From NCBI RefSeq assembly GCF_901875635.1, contig NZ_CABFMN010000098.1:1-54279 (forward strand): a stretch of 54,279 bases of DNA. The letters run 5' to 3'. How positions within the stretch are numbered: position 1 is the first letter of the stretch; each line of letters opens with the position of its first letter. Source of the stretch: Xylophilus ampelinus (GTDB lineage: Bacteria; Pseudomonadota; Gammaproteobacteria; Burkholderiales; Burkholderiaceae_C). The position numbers were made by a program, and so were the translations under genes. Under the pieces are notes generated by a model, which saw nothing but the letters and a program-made list of their open reading frames with translations, searched no databases and was not told the origin of the DNA. Positions 1 to 10,325 of this stretch are shown piece after piece.

Positions 1-146
1 GGGGGGTGCCTCGGCCGCCTTCGGAGCGGCCGGGCGGCGGCCGGGGGTGAAGCCCCCCAGCTTTTCACTCGGCTTCGCCTCCTGTAACGCCGCCCCCCGG
101 GGGGGTGCCTCTGCCGCCTTCGGAGCGGCCGGGCGGCGGCCGGGGT
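1..146. repeat. Two 46-bp direct repeats with a 99-bp period
   Basis: Positions 1-46 and 100-145 are identical except one base (g13 versus t112). Each contains GCCGCCTTCGGAGCGGCC followed by a run of GGC/CGG. The period of 99 bp equals 33 codons, so both copies are read in the same frame and encode the same peptide, GGASAAFGAAGRRPG. The 53 bp between them (47-99) include a GTG and a C-run facing a G-run. The unit looks like a GC-rich intergenic repeat that has entered the 5' end of gspJ. Whether more copies lie upstream cannot be seen. Confidence 0.85.
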
Positions 147-802
147 CCCAGGAGTGCCGCGCACGCGGCTTCACCCTCGTCGAGCTGCTGGTGGCGCTGG
201 CCGTGATGGCGCTGCTCGCGCTGGTGAGCTGGCGCGGCCTGGAGGCGATGGCGCGCGCGCAGTCGGGCTACCGCGAGCGCGACGACGCGGTGCTGGTGCT
301 GCAGACCGCCATGGCGCAGTGGACGGCCGACCTCGACGCCGCCACGGCCTTCGGCACCCTGCCGGCGATGGACTGGGACGGCCGCGTGCTGCGCCTGACC
401 CGGCGCAGCAGCGACGGCACCGGCCTGCCCGTCGCCGCCGTGGTCGCCTGGACGCTGCGCCCGACCGCCGAGGGCCAGCGCTGGATGCGTTGGCAATCGC
501 CGCCGCTGGCCACGCAGGACCAGTGGCAGCAGGCCTGGCAGCTCGCCGCCAACTGGGCGCAGGACGGGACGCGCGAGGTCGACGCCGCCGCCGTCGCGGT
601 GCTGCCGCTGGCCAGCTGGACGCTGGCCTACTTCCGCAACAACACCTGGACCCAGCCGGTGGGCGCCGCGGCGCTGGGCCTGAACACGCCGCTGCCCGAC
701 GGCGTGCGCCTGGTGCTCGACCTGCCGCCCGGCGCGGGCCTGATCGGACAGGTCAGCCGCGACTGGGTGCGGCCCACCTTCACCGTGCAGCGCGGGTCGT
801 GA
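47..802 (+). CDS. gspJ: Type II secretion minor pseudopilin GspJ (start uncertain)
   Basis: GspJ is part of the GspH-I-J-K tip of the periplasmic pseudopilus. The prepilin peptidase site RGFTLVELL is plain, with cleavage after Gly41 and Glu46 at mature position +5, followed by a hydrophobic helix of about 20 residues. The remainder has the size of the GspJ beta-rich domain. The start given is the GTG at 47, but the frame stays open to the window edge and there is no ATG, GTG or TTG between 47 and the cleavage site. The predicted leader is therefore about 40 residues and comes from repeat sequence, whereas family leaders are usually 6-15. The stop overlaps the gspK start (GTGA). Confidence 0.85.
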   Translation: MKPPSFSLGFASCNAAPRGGASAAFGAAGRRPGSQECRARGFTLVELLVALAVMALLALVSWRGLEAMARAQSGYRERDDAVLVLQTAMAQWTADLDAATAFGTLPAMDWDGRVLRLTRRSSDGTGLPVAAVVAWTLRPTAEGQRWMRWQSPPLATQDQWQQAWQLAANWAQDGTREVDAAAVAVLPLASWTLAYFRNNTWTQPVGAAALGLNTPLPDGVRLVLDLPPGAGLIGQVSRDWVRPTFTVQRGS

Positions 803-1857
803 ATCGCTCGCTCCCGCCTGCTCGTTCCGGTGGCGCCCGCCAGCGCGGTGCCGCGCTGCTCATCGCGCTCTTGACCGTCACGCTCATCGCCACCTTCGCC
901 GCCACAGCCCTGTGGCAGCAGTGGCGCATGACCGAGATCGAGGCTGCCGAGCGCGCGCGCGTGCAATCGGCCTGGGTGCTGATCGGTGCGCTCGACTGGT
1001 CGCGCCTGATCCTGCGCGAAGATGGGCGGGCAAGCGGGGCCGCACCGGCCGATCACCTGGCCGAACCCTGGGCCGTGCCACTGGAGGAAGCCAAGCTCAC
1101 CACCTTCCTCGCCGCCGACAAGAACATCGCCAGCGATGCGCTCGAGGGCCTGCCCGAAGCCTTTCTGTCGGGCCGGATCCTCGACGCCCAGGCCAAGCTC
1201 AATGTGCGCAACCTGGTCAAGGCGGGTCAGCCGGTGCCCAACGCCGTCGCCGCCTTCCAGAAACTCTTCGAGCTGCTCGGCCTGCCGACCGGCCAGGTCG
1301 TCACGCTGACGAATGCGCTACGCCGCGCCAGCCCCCAGGCCACGGCGCCGACCGGCGCGCAGGGCGGCAGCACTGGCGTGACCGGGCTGGCCGTGACCGC
1401 AGGCACAGAGGGCGCCCCCCTGGTGCCGCAGCGCGTGGCCGAACTCGTATGGCTGGGGCTGCCGGCGTCGACCGTCGCGGCGATCGAGCCCTACGTGACG
1501 GTGCTGCCAACCGAGACGCCGCTCAACATCAACACCGCCAGCATCGAGGCCCTCTACGCCAGCGTGCCCAAGCTCGACCTGGCCTGCGCGCGCCGGCTGG
1601 TCGAACAGCGCCAGCGCAAGTTCTTCGCCCAGGTCCAGGACGCGGCCGAGGCCATCCAGCAATGCGGCATCCAGTTCGTGCCGGGCGAGCAATCGGTCAG
1701 CACGAGCTACTTCGAGGTGCGCGGCCGGCTGCGGCTGGAACACACCTGGGTCGAGGAACGCTCCTTGCTCTTTCGGCAGAACGCGATGCTGACCGTCGTT
1801 TGGCGTCAGCGTGGCGCGGGCACCACGGAGATGCCCGACAAAGCGCCGGGTTCGTAA
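799..1857 (+). CDS. gspK: Type II secretion minor pseudopilin GspK
   Basis: This 352-residue protein caps the pseudopilus tip. The start is the GTG at 799, which overlaps the gspJ stop as GTGA and implies translational coupling. Residues 14-34 carry the prepilin site RQRG|AALLIALLTVTLIATF with cleavage after Gly17. The +5 residue is Ile, not Glu, which is the usual GspK exception. The large downstream region contains the helix-hairpin-helix-like stretch TPLNINTASIEALYASVPKL near residue 240, typical of the family. The length is a little over the E. coli and Pseudomonas proteins (about 320-330). Read in another frame the same DNA gives long spurious ORFs. Confidence 0.93.
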   Translation: MNRSLPPARSGGARQRGAALLIALLTVTLIATFAATALWQQWRMTEIEAAERARVQSAWVLIGALDWSRLILREDGRASGAAPADHLAEPWAVPLEEAKLTTFLAADKNIASDALEGLPEAFLSGRILDAQAKLNVRNLVKAGQPVPNAVAAFQKLFELLGLPTGQVVTLTNALRRASPQATAPTGAQGGSTGVTGLAVTAGTEGAPLVPQRVAELVWLGLPASTVAAIEPYVTVLPTETPLNINTASIEALYASVPKLDLACARRLVEQRQRKFFAQVQDAAEAIQQCGIQFVPGEQSVSTSYFEVRGRLRLEHTWVEERSLLFRQNAMLTVVWRQRGAGTTEMPDKAPGS

Positions 1858-1876
1858 GAATCTGTAGCCAATCTCA

Positions 1877-1930
1877 GATAAAAAGGGGCCTGAGCGCCCG
1901 TCGTTCCTGCGCGAGGCGCTATCAAATTCG
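1877..1930 (+). repeat. Interspersed repeat, copy A
   Basis: The segment contains GGGGCCTGAGCGCCCGTC and ends with GCTATCAAA. It matches copies B, C, D and E in this window (shared core gcGCCCGTc, about 20 variable bases, then aGCTATC). It lies between gspK and gspL inside the secretion operon and breaks the otherwise tight gene spacing. Confidence 0.7.
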
Positions 1931-1932
1931 GA

Positions 1933-1960
1933 GTGACCGCCGTCGGCCCACTCCTACAAT
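1933..1960 (+). promoter_or_regulatory. Candidate internal promoter before gspL
   Basis: GTGACC (1933-1938) and TACAAT (1955-1960) are separated by 16 bp and resemble a sigma-70 promoter. Transcription would start near 1967, between the two possible gspL start codons, which favours the ATG at 1986. This would let gspL-M-N-D-E-F be expressed apart from the pseudopilin genes. No experimental evidence is available. Confidence 0.4.
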
Positions 1961-1985
1961 GCCAGGCTTTTTTCGTACTCCCCGC

Positions 1986-3197
1986 ATGGCCCTGATCTTC
2001 GTCCAGCCCCCTCTCCCGTCGGCCTCCGCCGGCGCGGACTTCGCATGGGCGGGCTGGTCCAACGACGGCAAGCGCCTGCGCAAGCAGGGCATCGCGCCGC
2101 CCGCCCTGCTGCCGGGGCAGGGCGACGTGACCGTCGTGCTGCCGGCGGCGGCACTCTCATGGCAGCAGGTCACGCTGCCGCAGGGCAGCACGGCTGGTGC
2201 AGCGCGGCTGCGCTCGGTGCTCGGCGGCATGCTGGAAGACCGGCTGCTCGACGAGCCGGAGCAACTGCACTTCGCGCTCGAGCCCGGTGCCAAGACCGGC
2301 GTGCCGGTGTGGGTCGCCATCTGCCACAAGGCCTGGCTGCGCGGCGTGGTTCAGTCGCTCGAAGGCGCGGGCCGCCGCATCGCAAAGCTGGTGCCCGAAT
2401 TCACCCCCCGCCCGGCCGGCTCCCCGCCCCTGCTGTGCGCCACCGGCGAGCCCGACGCCGGCCAGCTCACCCTGTGCGACGAACGCGGTGTACTGAGCCT
2501 GCCGCTCACCGCTGCCGGCCTTTCGCTGGCCGGCCCGCTGCCGCAGACAGCCATCGCCACCACCGAGCCGGCCGTCGCCGAGGTCGCCGAAGGCCTGTTG
2601 GGCCGCTCGCTCGCCATCGTGCCGGCACCCACGCGCTGGCTGGAAGCGAGCCAGTTGCCCTGGGACCTGGCGCAATTCGATTTCGCAACCAGCGGCCGAG
2701 CGCGCGCCGGCAAACAGCTCGCGGCCTTTGGCCAGGCGCTGTGGCGGGCCCCCCGCTGGCGCGCCGCGCGCTGGGGCGCCGGCGTGCTGGTGGCGGCGCA
2801 GCTCCTCGGCGTGAACGCCTGGGCCTGGAAGGAGCGCCAGGCGCTCGAAACCAAGCGTGCGGCCATCGGCCAGACCCTGACGCAGACATTCCCTTCGGTG
2901 ACCTACGTCAGCGACCAGCCCGCGCTGCAGATGTCGCGCGAAGTGGCCCTGCTGCAGCAGGCCACCGGCGGCGTCACGCCGGCCGACCTCGAACCCATGC
3001 TGGTTGCGCTGGCCGCCAGCCTGCCCGCGGGCCGCGTGCCCACGGCCATCGACTACAGCGCCGGCCAGCTGCGCCTGCGCGGGCTCGGGCTGTCGCTCAG
3101 CGAGATCGGCAGCCTGGGCACGCAGCTCGCGGCCCGCGGCTACAACGCGCGCGGCGAAGGTGACCTGCTGCTGGTGCAGGCGGAGGCCGCGCGATGA
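1986..3197 (+). CDS. gspL: Type II secretion assembly-platform protein GspL
   Basis: GspL links the cytoplasmic ATPase GspE to the inner-membrane platform. The 403-residue protein has an actin-like cytoplasmic domain (about residues 1-240), one transmembrane helix at about 263-281 (GVLVAAQLLGVNAWAW) and a small periplasmic ferredoxin-like domain. An ATG at 1959 would add nine residues, but it lies on the putative -10 box, so 1986 is preferred. The gene follows a 128-bp gap that holds repeat copy A. The stop overlaps an out-of-frame ATG (ATGA) that begins a 13-codon mini-ORF leading to gspM. Confidence 0.9.
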   Translation: MALIFVQPPLPSASAGADFAWAGWSNDGKRLRKQGIAPPALLPGQGDVTVVLPAAALSWQQVTLPQGSTAGAARLRSVLGGMLEDRLLDEPEQLHFALEPGAKTGVPVWVAICHKAWLRGVVQSLEGAGRRIAKLVPEFTPRPAGSPPLLCATGEPDAGQLTLCDERGVLSLPLTAAGLSLAGPLPQTAIATTEPAVAEVAEGLLGRSLAIVPAPTRWLEASQLPWDLAQFDFATSGRARAGKQLAAFGQALWRAPRWRAARWGAGVLVAAQLLGVNAWAWKERQALETKRAAIGQTLTQTFPSVTYVSDQPALQMSREVALLQQATGGVTPADLEPMLVALAASLPAGRVPTAIDYSAGQLRLRGLGLSLSEIGSLGTQLAARGYNARGEGDLLLVQAEAAR

Positions 3198-3235
3198 GCG
3201 ACGCAGCGCAGCACGCCTCGCGGAGGCCGGCGTGA
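3194..3235 (+). other. 13-codon coupling mini-ORF between gspL and gspM
   Basis: The ATG at 3194 overlaps the gspL stop (ATGA) and opens a 13-codon frame, MSDAAQHASRRPA. Its TGA (3233-3235) overlaps the gspM GTG start (GTGA). It probably serves only as a reinitiation bridge, or is the remnant of an older gspM start disrupted by a frameshift. It is too short to call a gene. Confidence 0.4.
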
Positions 3236-3804
3236 CGATCGTGCAGCAAATCGAAGCGCGCTGGCAAGCGTGGTGGCCCGAACTCGCGCCGCGCGAACAG
3301 CGCCTCATCGGCGGCGCGGCCGCAGTCATCGCCCTCGCGCTGCTGTGGTGGATCGCCCTGGCACCGGCCCTGCGCACGCTGTCCGCGGCCCCGGCCGAAC
3401 ACGCCCGTCTCGACACGCAACTGCAGCAGATGCAGGCTTTGCAGACGCAAGCCCGTGCGCTGCAATCGCAGCCCCGTGCCAACCGTGACGATGCCGTCCG
3501 CGCGCTTGAAAGCTCGGTGCGGCAAAGCTTCGGCGCCGATGCACAGCTGCAGGCGGCCGGCGGCGGCGATGCGGTCGGCCTGTCGGTACGCGGCGCCCCC
3601 GCCGCGGCGCTGGGCGACTGGCTCGCACAGGCGCGCAGCAACGCGCGCGCCATTCCGCGCGAAGTGCACCTCACCCGCAGCCAGGCTGGCGGCACGCCAG
3701 CTCCGGCGCCAACGCGTGGCAACGCGACGGTCGCCGACGGCGCCACGAACCCCACCGTCCGCTGGGACGGCACGCTCGTCATGGGCCTGCCCGCGAGCCG
3801 CTGA
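3232..3804 (+). CDS. gspM: Type II secretion protein GspM
   Basis: GspM pairs with GspL in the inner membrane. The 190-residue product has a short cytoplasmic N-terminus containing LAPREQRLI, one transmembrane helix at about residues 25-45, a Gln-rich coiled-coil at about 57-85 and a periplasmic ferredoxin-like domain, the standard GspM layout. The start chosen is the GTG at 3232, the first start in this frame after the gspL stop. The frame is open further upstream but only inside gspL. The ATG of the coupling mini-ORF is in a different frame. Confidence 0.85.
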   Translation: MTIVQQIEARWQAWWPELAPREQRLIGGAAAVIALALLWWIALAPALRTLSAAPAEHARLDTQLQQMQALQTQARALQSQPRANRDDAVRALESSVRQSFGADAQLQAAGGGDAVGLSVRGAPAAALGDWLAQARSNARAIPREVHLTRSQAGGTPAPAPTRGNATVADGATNPTVRWDGTLVMGLPASR

Positions 3805-3823
3805 GCGGCCGACGCCCACCACC

Positions 3824-4621
3824 ATGGCCACGCGCAGCGCCCTCGTTCCCCCTGCCGCCACGGGCTGGCGCTGGGCCGTGCTCGGTGCCTTGATGGGCAT
3901 CCTGGTCGCGGTCGCGCTCTGGGCCCCCGCGCGTTGGCTGGCCGACGCGCTGGCGGGCTGGACCAGCGGCCGCCTCCAGCTCGTCAACCCCCGCGGCACG
4001 GTGTGGAACGGGCAGGCCGGCATCGTGCTGGCCAGCGGCACGGGCGGCGCCGACACGGTCTCACTGCCCGGGCAACTGGCCTGGCGCCTGCGGCCCGGCT
4101 GGAACGGCATCCACGGCCTGCTCGACCTGCCCTGCTGCGCCGCGCAGCCGCTGGGCTTTCGCGCTCGACCCGCAGGCGACGGCCTGCTGCTGGCCTGGCA
4201 GGACAGCCAGTCGCGCTGGCCCGCGGCCATGCTCACGGGCCTGGGCGCGCCGTGGAACACGCTCAAGCCCGAAGGCGTGCTCGACCTGCGGCTGCACAAC
4301 TTCTCGATGCAATGGCAGGGCCCGCAACTGGCCTTCCAGGGCCAGGCCACGCTTGACGCGGTGGACATCTCCTCCAGCCTCTCGACGCTGCGCCCGATGG
4401 GCAGCTACCGCGTGGCGCTCGAAGGTGGACCGGCCGCCAGCCTGCTCGTGACGACCACCCAGGGCAGCCTGCAGCTCGGCGGTAGCGGCCGCTGGACCGG
4501 CTCGGCCCTGCGCTTCAACGGCGAGGCCACGGCCGCGCCGGGGCGCGAGGACGCGCTCTCGAATCTCCTGAACATCATCGGGCGGCGCGACGGCGCGCGT
4601 TCGATCATCACCCTGGGCTGA
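3824..4621 (+). CDS. gspN: Type II secretion protein GspN
   Basis: This 265-residue protein has one N-terminal membrane anchor (about residues 14-32) followed by a periplasmic domain with the GspN-type motif NPRGTVWNGQAG. GspN is an accessory T2SS component kept in many beta- and gammaproteobacteria and not essential everywhere. The start ATG at 3824 lies 19 bp after gspM. The stop lies 2 bp before gspD. The position between gspM and gspD is usual in Burkholderiales T2SS operons and supports the assignment. Confidence 0.85.
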   Translation: MATRSALVPPAATGWRWAVLGALMGILVAVALWAPARWLADALAGWTSGRLQLVNPRGTVWNGQAGIVLASGTGGADTVSLPGQLAWRLRPGWNGIHGLLDLPCCAAQPLGFRARPAGDGLLLAWQDSQSRWPAAMLTGLGAPWNTLKPEGVLDLRLHNFSMQWQGPQLAFQGQATLDAVDISSSLSTLRPMGSYRVALEGGPAASLLVTTTQGSLQLGGSGRWTGSALRFNGEATAAPGREDALSNLLNIIGRRDGARSIITLG

Positions 4622-4623
4622 CC

Positions 4624-6956
4624 ATGAAGTTCCCCTCTCCCACCGGCCTGCGCCCCGCGCTCCTGGCGCTGGCGATCCAGGCCCTGCTCGCGGCAGCCCT
4701 GCCCGGCGGCGCGCTGGCGCAGACCGCCGGCGACGCGCCGCGCCGCGGCGAGCCGATCACGCTCAACTTCACCAATGCCGACATCGAGGCCGTGGCGCGC
4801 ACCATGGCCGTCATCAGCGGCCGCGACGTGGTGGTCGACCCGCGCGTGAAGGGCACGATGAACCTGCAGACCGAGCGGCCCGTGTCGCCCGGCGCCGCCT
4901 TCGACCAGTTCTCGGCCGCGCTGCGCCTGCAGGGCTTCGCCATCGTGCAGTCCGACGGCCTGTACAAGGTGCTGCCCGAGGCCGACGCCAAGCTGCAGAC
5001 CGGGACCGTGGCCACCTCGGTGGGCGGCGCCGGCAGCGTGGGCGGCAACCAGATCGTGACGCAGATCTTCCGGCTCAACTACGAATCGGCGGCCAACCTG
5101 CTGCCGGTGCTGCGCCCGCTGATCGCGCCCAACAACACCATCAACGTCAACCCGGGCAACAACTCGCTGGTCGTCACCGACTACGCCGACAACATGCGCC
5201 GCCTGGCACGCATCGTCGCTTCGCTGGACGTGCCCAACGCCTCCGACATCGAGGTGATTTCGCTCAAGCATTCGATCGCGACCGACATGGTGCCGCTGGT
5301 GCAGCGCCTGGTCGAGGGCGGCGGCGCCAGCACCCCGGGCGCCCCTGCGATAGCCAACGCGGGCGGCGCCGACGCGTCCTTCCGCACCTCGCTGCTGGCC
5401 GATCCGCGCAGCAACTCGATCATCGTGCGCGCCGCCAACCCGGCGCGCGTGCAACTGATCCGCACCCTGATCGACAAGCTGGACCGCGCGCCCATCGACA
5501 ACGGCAACGGCGCCGCGGGCAACATCTACGTGGTTTACCTGAAGAACGCCGACGCGGTGCGGCTGGCCACCACGCTGCGTGCAGCCATCGCCAGCGGCAC
5601 GCTGGGCGCGCAGGGCGGCGCGGGCAGCTTTGGCGGCGGCGGCGCTGGCGGCGCCTCGCAGGTCGCGCCGGTCAACACCCAGTCGCAGTTCAACCAGCAG
5701 CAGGGCCTGTCGTCATCCGCCGCCACAACGCCGGTCAACAACGCCAACCAGCCCTCGACCGGCGGCCAGATCCAGGCCGACCCGTCGACCAACTCGCTCA
5801 TCATCACCGCGCCCGAACCGCAGTACCGGCAGATCCGCGCCGTGATCGAGCGCCTGGACAGCCGCCGCGCGCAGGTGCTGATCGAGGGACTGATCGTCGA
5901 GGTCAACGCCAAGAAGGCGGCCGAGTTCGGCGTGCAGTGGCAGAGCGCACTGGGGCGCAGCGGCAGCAACGTCGGCGTCATCGGCAACAACTCCAGCCTG
6001 AACGGCGGCAACATCATCGACCTGGCCACGGCGCTGGCGACCCGCAACGCGGCCGGTGCGCGTTCCAACGTCAACAGCGGCTTCAACATCGGCATCGGTC
6101 ACAGGATCGGCGGGCAGTACGTGCTGGGCTTCATCGCCAACTTCCTGGCCAGCAACGGCGAGGGCAACGTCCTTTCCACACCCAACCTGATGACGCTGGA
6201 CAACGAGGAAGCCAAGATCGTCGTCGGCCAGAACGTCCCGTTCATCACCGGCCAGTACACCAACACCGGCAGCACGACGACCACGGTCAACCCCTTCCAG
6301 ACCATCGAGCGCAAGGACGTGGGCCTGACCCTGCGCGTGCGCCCGCAGATCAGCGAGACCGGCACGGTGAAGCTGACCATCTTCCAGGAGGTGTCGGCCG
6401 TGCTGGCCGGCACCGAGAACGCCCTCAACGGTCCGACCACCACCAAGCGTGCGATCGAGTCCAGCGTGCTGGTGGACGACGGCAACGTGATGCTGCTGGG
6501 CGGACTGCTGTCGGACGAGTACTCCTCCAACCAGGAGAAGGTGCCCGGCCTGGGCGACGTGCCGGTGCTCGGCAACCTGTTCAAGAACGAGGTGCGCACC
6601 CGCAACAAGACCAACCTGATGGTCTTCCTGCGGCCCACCATCATCCGCGACCAACTCTCGGGCGACGCGGTCACGGCCGACCGCTACGAGCAGTTGCGCG
6701 CATTGCAGCAGGCCAGCCAGCCGGCCACCGACAACCCGATGCTCAACACGGTGCGCGACTCGGCCATCCTGCCGCCGCTGACCGAGACCACGGGCGCCGG
6801 CGATCCGTCGCGCCGCATCCAGGGCACGCGCCTGATCCCCCCGCCGCTGCCGCCGGCGCAGCAGGGCCCGCTGCCCGTGGGCCCCTGGTCCAACAGCGAC
6901 ATGAAGGGCGCGCTACCGCCCACGGCCGACCCTGCCACCCGCCGCGAACTGCCCTG

Positions 6957-6957
<1 letters not shown>
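4624..6957 (+). CDS. gspD: Type II secretion outer-membrane secretin GspD
   Basis: GspD forms the multimeric outer-membrane channel. The 777-residue precursor has a signal peptide ending near residue 28 (GALAQT) and an N0 domain starting with LNFTNADIEAVARTMA. N1-N3 repeats follow, with a Gly/Ala/Ser-rich insert at about 325-360 in N3, then the C-terminal secretin beta-barrel. The family signature region around residues 625-660 includes VPGLGDVPVLGNLFK and MVFLRPTII. The C-terminal 80 residues are Pro-rich, as expected for a pilotin-binding or disordered tail. No pilotin gene is visible nearby. The stop overlaps the gspE ATG by one base (TGATG). Confidence 0.97.
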
Positions 6958-8377
<1,420 letters not shown>

Positions 8378-8381
<4 letters not shown>

Positions 8382-8839
8382 GCCGTCGCCGCGCCGGCGA
8401 CCCGCGCGACATGCGACCCACGCTCCTTGCCCTGGCCATGGTCGGCTGCGTGGCCGCTGGTGCGCACGCCCAGGGCTATGCCGACTACCGCGGCGCCTGG
8501 CAGGGCACCCTGCTCTTCTCCTCGCTCGACAAGAGCGGTTTCCAGGTGACGCGGCATGCCAGCTCGCCGGCACGGCTGCAGATCGCCTCGGACGGCGGCG
8601 TGTCGGGCCAGTTGCCGGCCGTGCGCTGCACCGTCGCCGGCACCGCGGCCGACTTCCGCACCGCAGCGCACGCCGAGTTGCAGCTCGACCTCAGCGCCTG
8701 CCAGGACCCGCGCCTGAACGGCCGCTACCAGGGGCGCCTGCTCACCAGCCTGGCGCTGGAGCATGCCTCGCTGCGCGCCAAGGCCACCACCGCCTTCGAC
8801 CGCGAGCCGGTCGAGCTGTCGGGCATTCTGCGGCGTTGA
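8378..8839 (+). CDS. Exported protein of unknown function inside the gsp operon
   Basis: I do not recognise a family. The ATG at 8378 overlaps the gspE stop (ATGA), giving 153 residues. A second in-frame ATG at 8411 (MRPTLLALAMVGCVAAGAHAQG) begins exactly at a convincing signal peptide, so that start may be used. The mature part of about 120 residues begins YADYRGAWQGTLLF, contains two Cys (VRCTV and SACQD) that could form a disulfide, and ends at ELSGILRR. The predicted mature protein is beta-rich and acts in the periplasm or outside. Its place between gspE and gspF suggests a T2SS accessory or substrate, but this is inference only. Confidence 0.8.
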
Positions 8840-8915
8840 CCCGTGCCCGCCCGCACCCACCGCCGCCACGTCAACGCCCGACAATGCGCCGACGCGCCCA
8901 CCGCCGCCCGCCCCC

Positions 8916-10145
8916 ATGCCCGCCTATTCCTTTGAAGCCATCGACCAGGAAGGACGCCCCCGCAAGGGCGTGCTCGAAGCCGACACCGCACGCAGCGCGC
9001 GCGGCCTGCTGCGCGCGCAGGCGCTGATCCCGCTGTCCGTCAACCCGGTCGGCCAATCCGAGGCGGGGAGTGTCGGCGGCGGCGGCTGGGGCGCGCTGGG
9101 CCGGCGCCGCGTGTTCAACGCCACCGCCCTGGCGGTGTGGACGCGCCAGCTCGCGGGCCTCGTGTCGTCCGGCCTGCCGCTCGAGCGCGCACTCACGGCG
9201 CTGACCGAGGAGTCCGAGAACGCCGCCCAGCGCGAGCTGGTGGCCGGCCTGCGTTCCGAGGTCAACGGCGGTTCGACCTTCGCGCGCGCGTTGAGCCAGC
9301 ACCCGCGCGAGTTCTCGCCCATCTACACCGCCGTGATCGGCGCCGGCGAGCACAGCGGCAACCTCGGCCTGGTGCTCGATCGCCTGGCCGACGACCTGGA
9401 GCAGCGCCAGGCGCTGCAGCAGAAGCTGGTCGGCGCCACGCTGTACCCGGCCATCGTCACGGTGATCGCGATCGTCATCGTGGTCTTCCTCGTGAGCTAC
9501 GTGGTGCCGCAGGTGGCCAACGTATTCGCCGGCACCAAGCGGGCGCTGCCGCTGCTGACGCAGATCATGCTGGGCCTCAGCGCCTTCATCCGCAACCACG
9601 GCTGGCTGCTGCTGGGCGGCATCGTGGCGCTGTTCGTCCTGGGGCGCGCGGCGCTGGCGCGGCCCGCGTGGCGCGAAGCCTTCGATGCCGCCTGGCTGCG
9701 CCTGCCGCTGGTGGGCCGGCTCTCGCGCGGCTACAACGCCGCGCGTTTCGCCGGCACCCTGGCCATGCTCGCCGCGGCCGGCGTGCCCATCCTGCGCGCG
9801 CTGCAGGCCGCGGCCGAGACGCTGGGCAACGGTGCCATGCGCGCCGACGCGCTCGATGCGCTGGTGCTGGTGCGCGAGGGAGCCCCGCTGGCCTCGGCCC
9901 TGGCGCAGAAGAAGCGCTTCCCCGGCATCGTCTCGATGTTCGCGCGCCTGGGCGAGCAGACCGGCCAGCTGCCGGCGATGCTGCAACGCGCCTCGCAACA
10001 GCTCGGCGCTGAAGTGCAGCGCCGCGCCATGCACCTGGCCACCATCCTGGAGCCGCTGCTCATCGTCGCCATGGGCGGCATCGTGATGATGATCGTGCTG
10101 GCGGTGCTGCTGCCGATCATCCAGCTCAATCAGTTCGTGAAGTAG
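8916..10145 (+). CDS. gspF: Type II secretion inner-membrane platform protein GspF
   Basis: GspF is the polytopic core of the assembly platform. The 409-residue protein has the typical N-terminus MPAYSFEAIDQEGRPRKG and two homologous GspF domains (about 70-195 and 275-395). Three transmembrane segments sit near 170-195, 225-245 and 375-400. The conserved motifs FTRQLAGLVSSGLPLERAL (here with VWTRQ) and FAGTLAMLAAAGVPILRAL are both visible. A 76-bp gap separates it from the exported orphan. It is the last gene of the operon in this window; gspC, G, H and I would be upstream or elsewhere. Confidence 0.97.
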   Translation: MPAYSFEAIDQEGRPRKGVLEADTARSARGLLRAQALIPLSVNPVGQSEAGSVGGGGWGALGRRRVFNATALAVWTRQLAGLVSSGLPLERALTALTEESENAAQRELVAGLRSEVNGGSTFARALSQHPREFSPIYTAVIGAGEHSGNLGLVLDRLADDLEQRQALQQKLVGATLYPAIVTVIAIVIVVFLVSYVVPQVANVFAGTKRALPLLTQIMLGLSAFIRNHGWLLLGGIVALFVLGRAALARPAWREAFDAAWLRLPLVGRLSRGYNAARFAGTLAMLAAAGVPILRALQAAAETLGNGAMRADALDALVLVREGAPLASALAQKKRFPGIVSMFARLGEQTGQLPAMLQRASQQLGAEVQRRAMHLATILEPLLIVAMGGIVMMIVLAVLLPIIQLNQFVK

Positions 10146-10179
10146 CGGCGCGCACGCCGTCCGCCCGTCGGTCGAAATT

Positions 10180-10244
10180 AGTAACGGATGTGACGATTTC
10201 GGCGCTGGCGCCCGCCAGGCGTGCGCTGCGGCCCGATTGCACTT
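10180..10244 (-). repeat. 65-bp interspersed repeat, copy F
   Basis: Read on the minus strand this begins AAGTGCAATCGGGC and ends CCGAAATCGTCAC plus CGTTACT. It aligns without gaps to 54061-54125 on the plus strand, with 48 of 65 identical positions counted by hand. The two ends are strongly conserved and the middle is variable. It lies between the convergent genes gspF and tctC. Confidence 0.7.
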
Positions 10245-10325
10245 TGCGTTTTCTCACGCATTGGTGGCGTCCGTCGCACCCCTGAAGGCTGGCGCAGCCG
10301 CCGTGCGAACCGGCACCCGATCCGC

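Noticed and set aside
8880..8885. GACAAT as a -10 box before gspF
   Set aside because: The nearest TTGACC is 38 bp upstream, too far for a sigma-70 promoter, and gspF is probably read from the operon.
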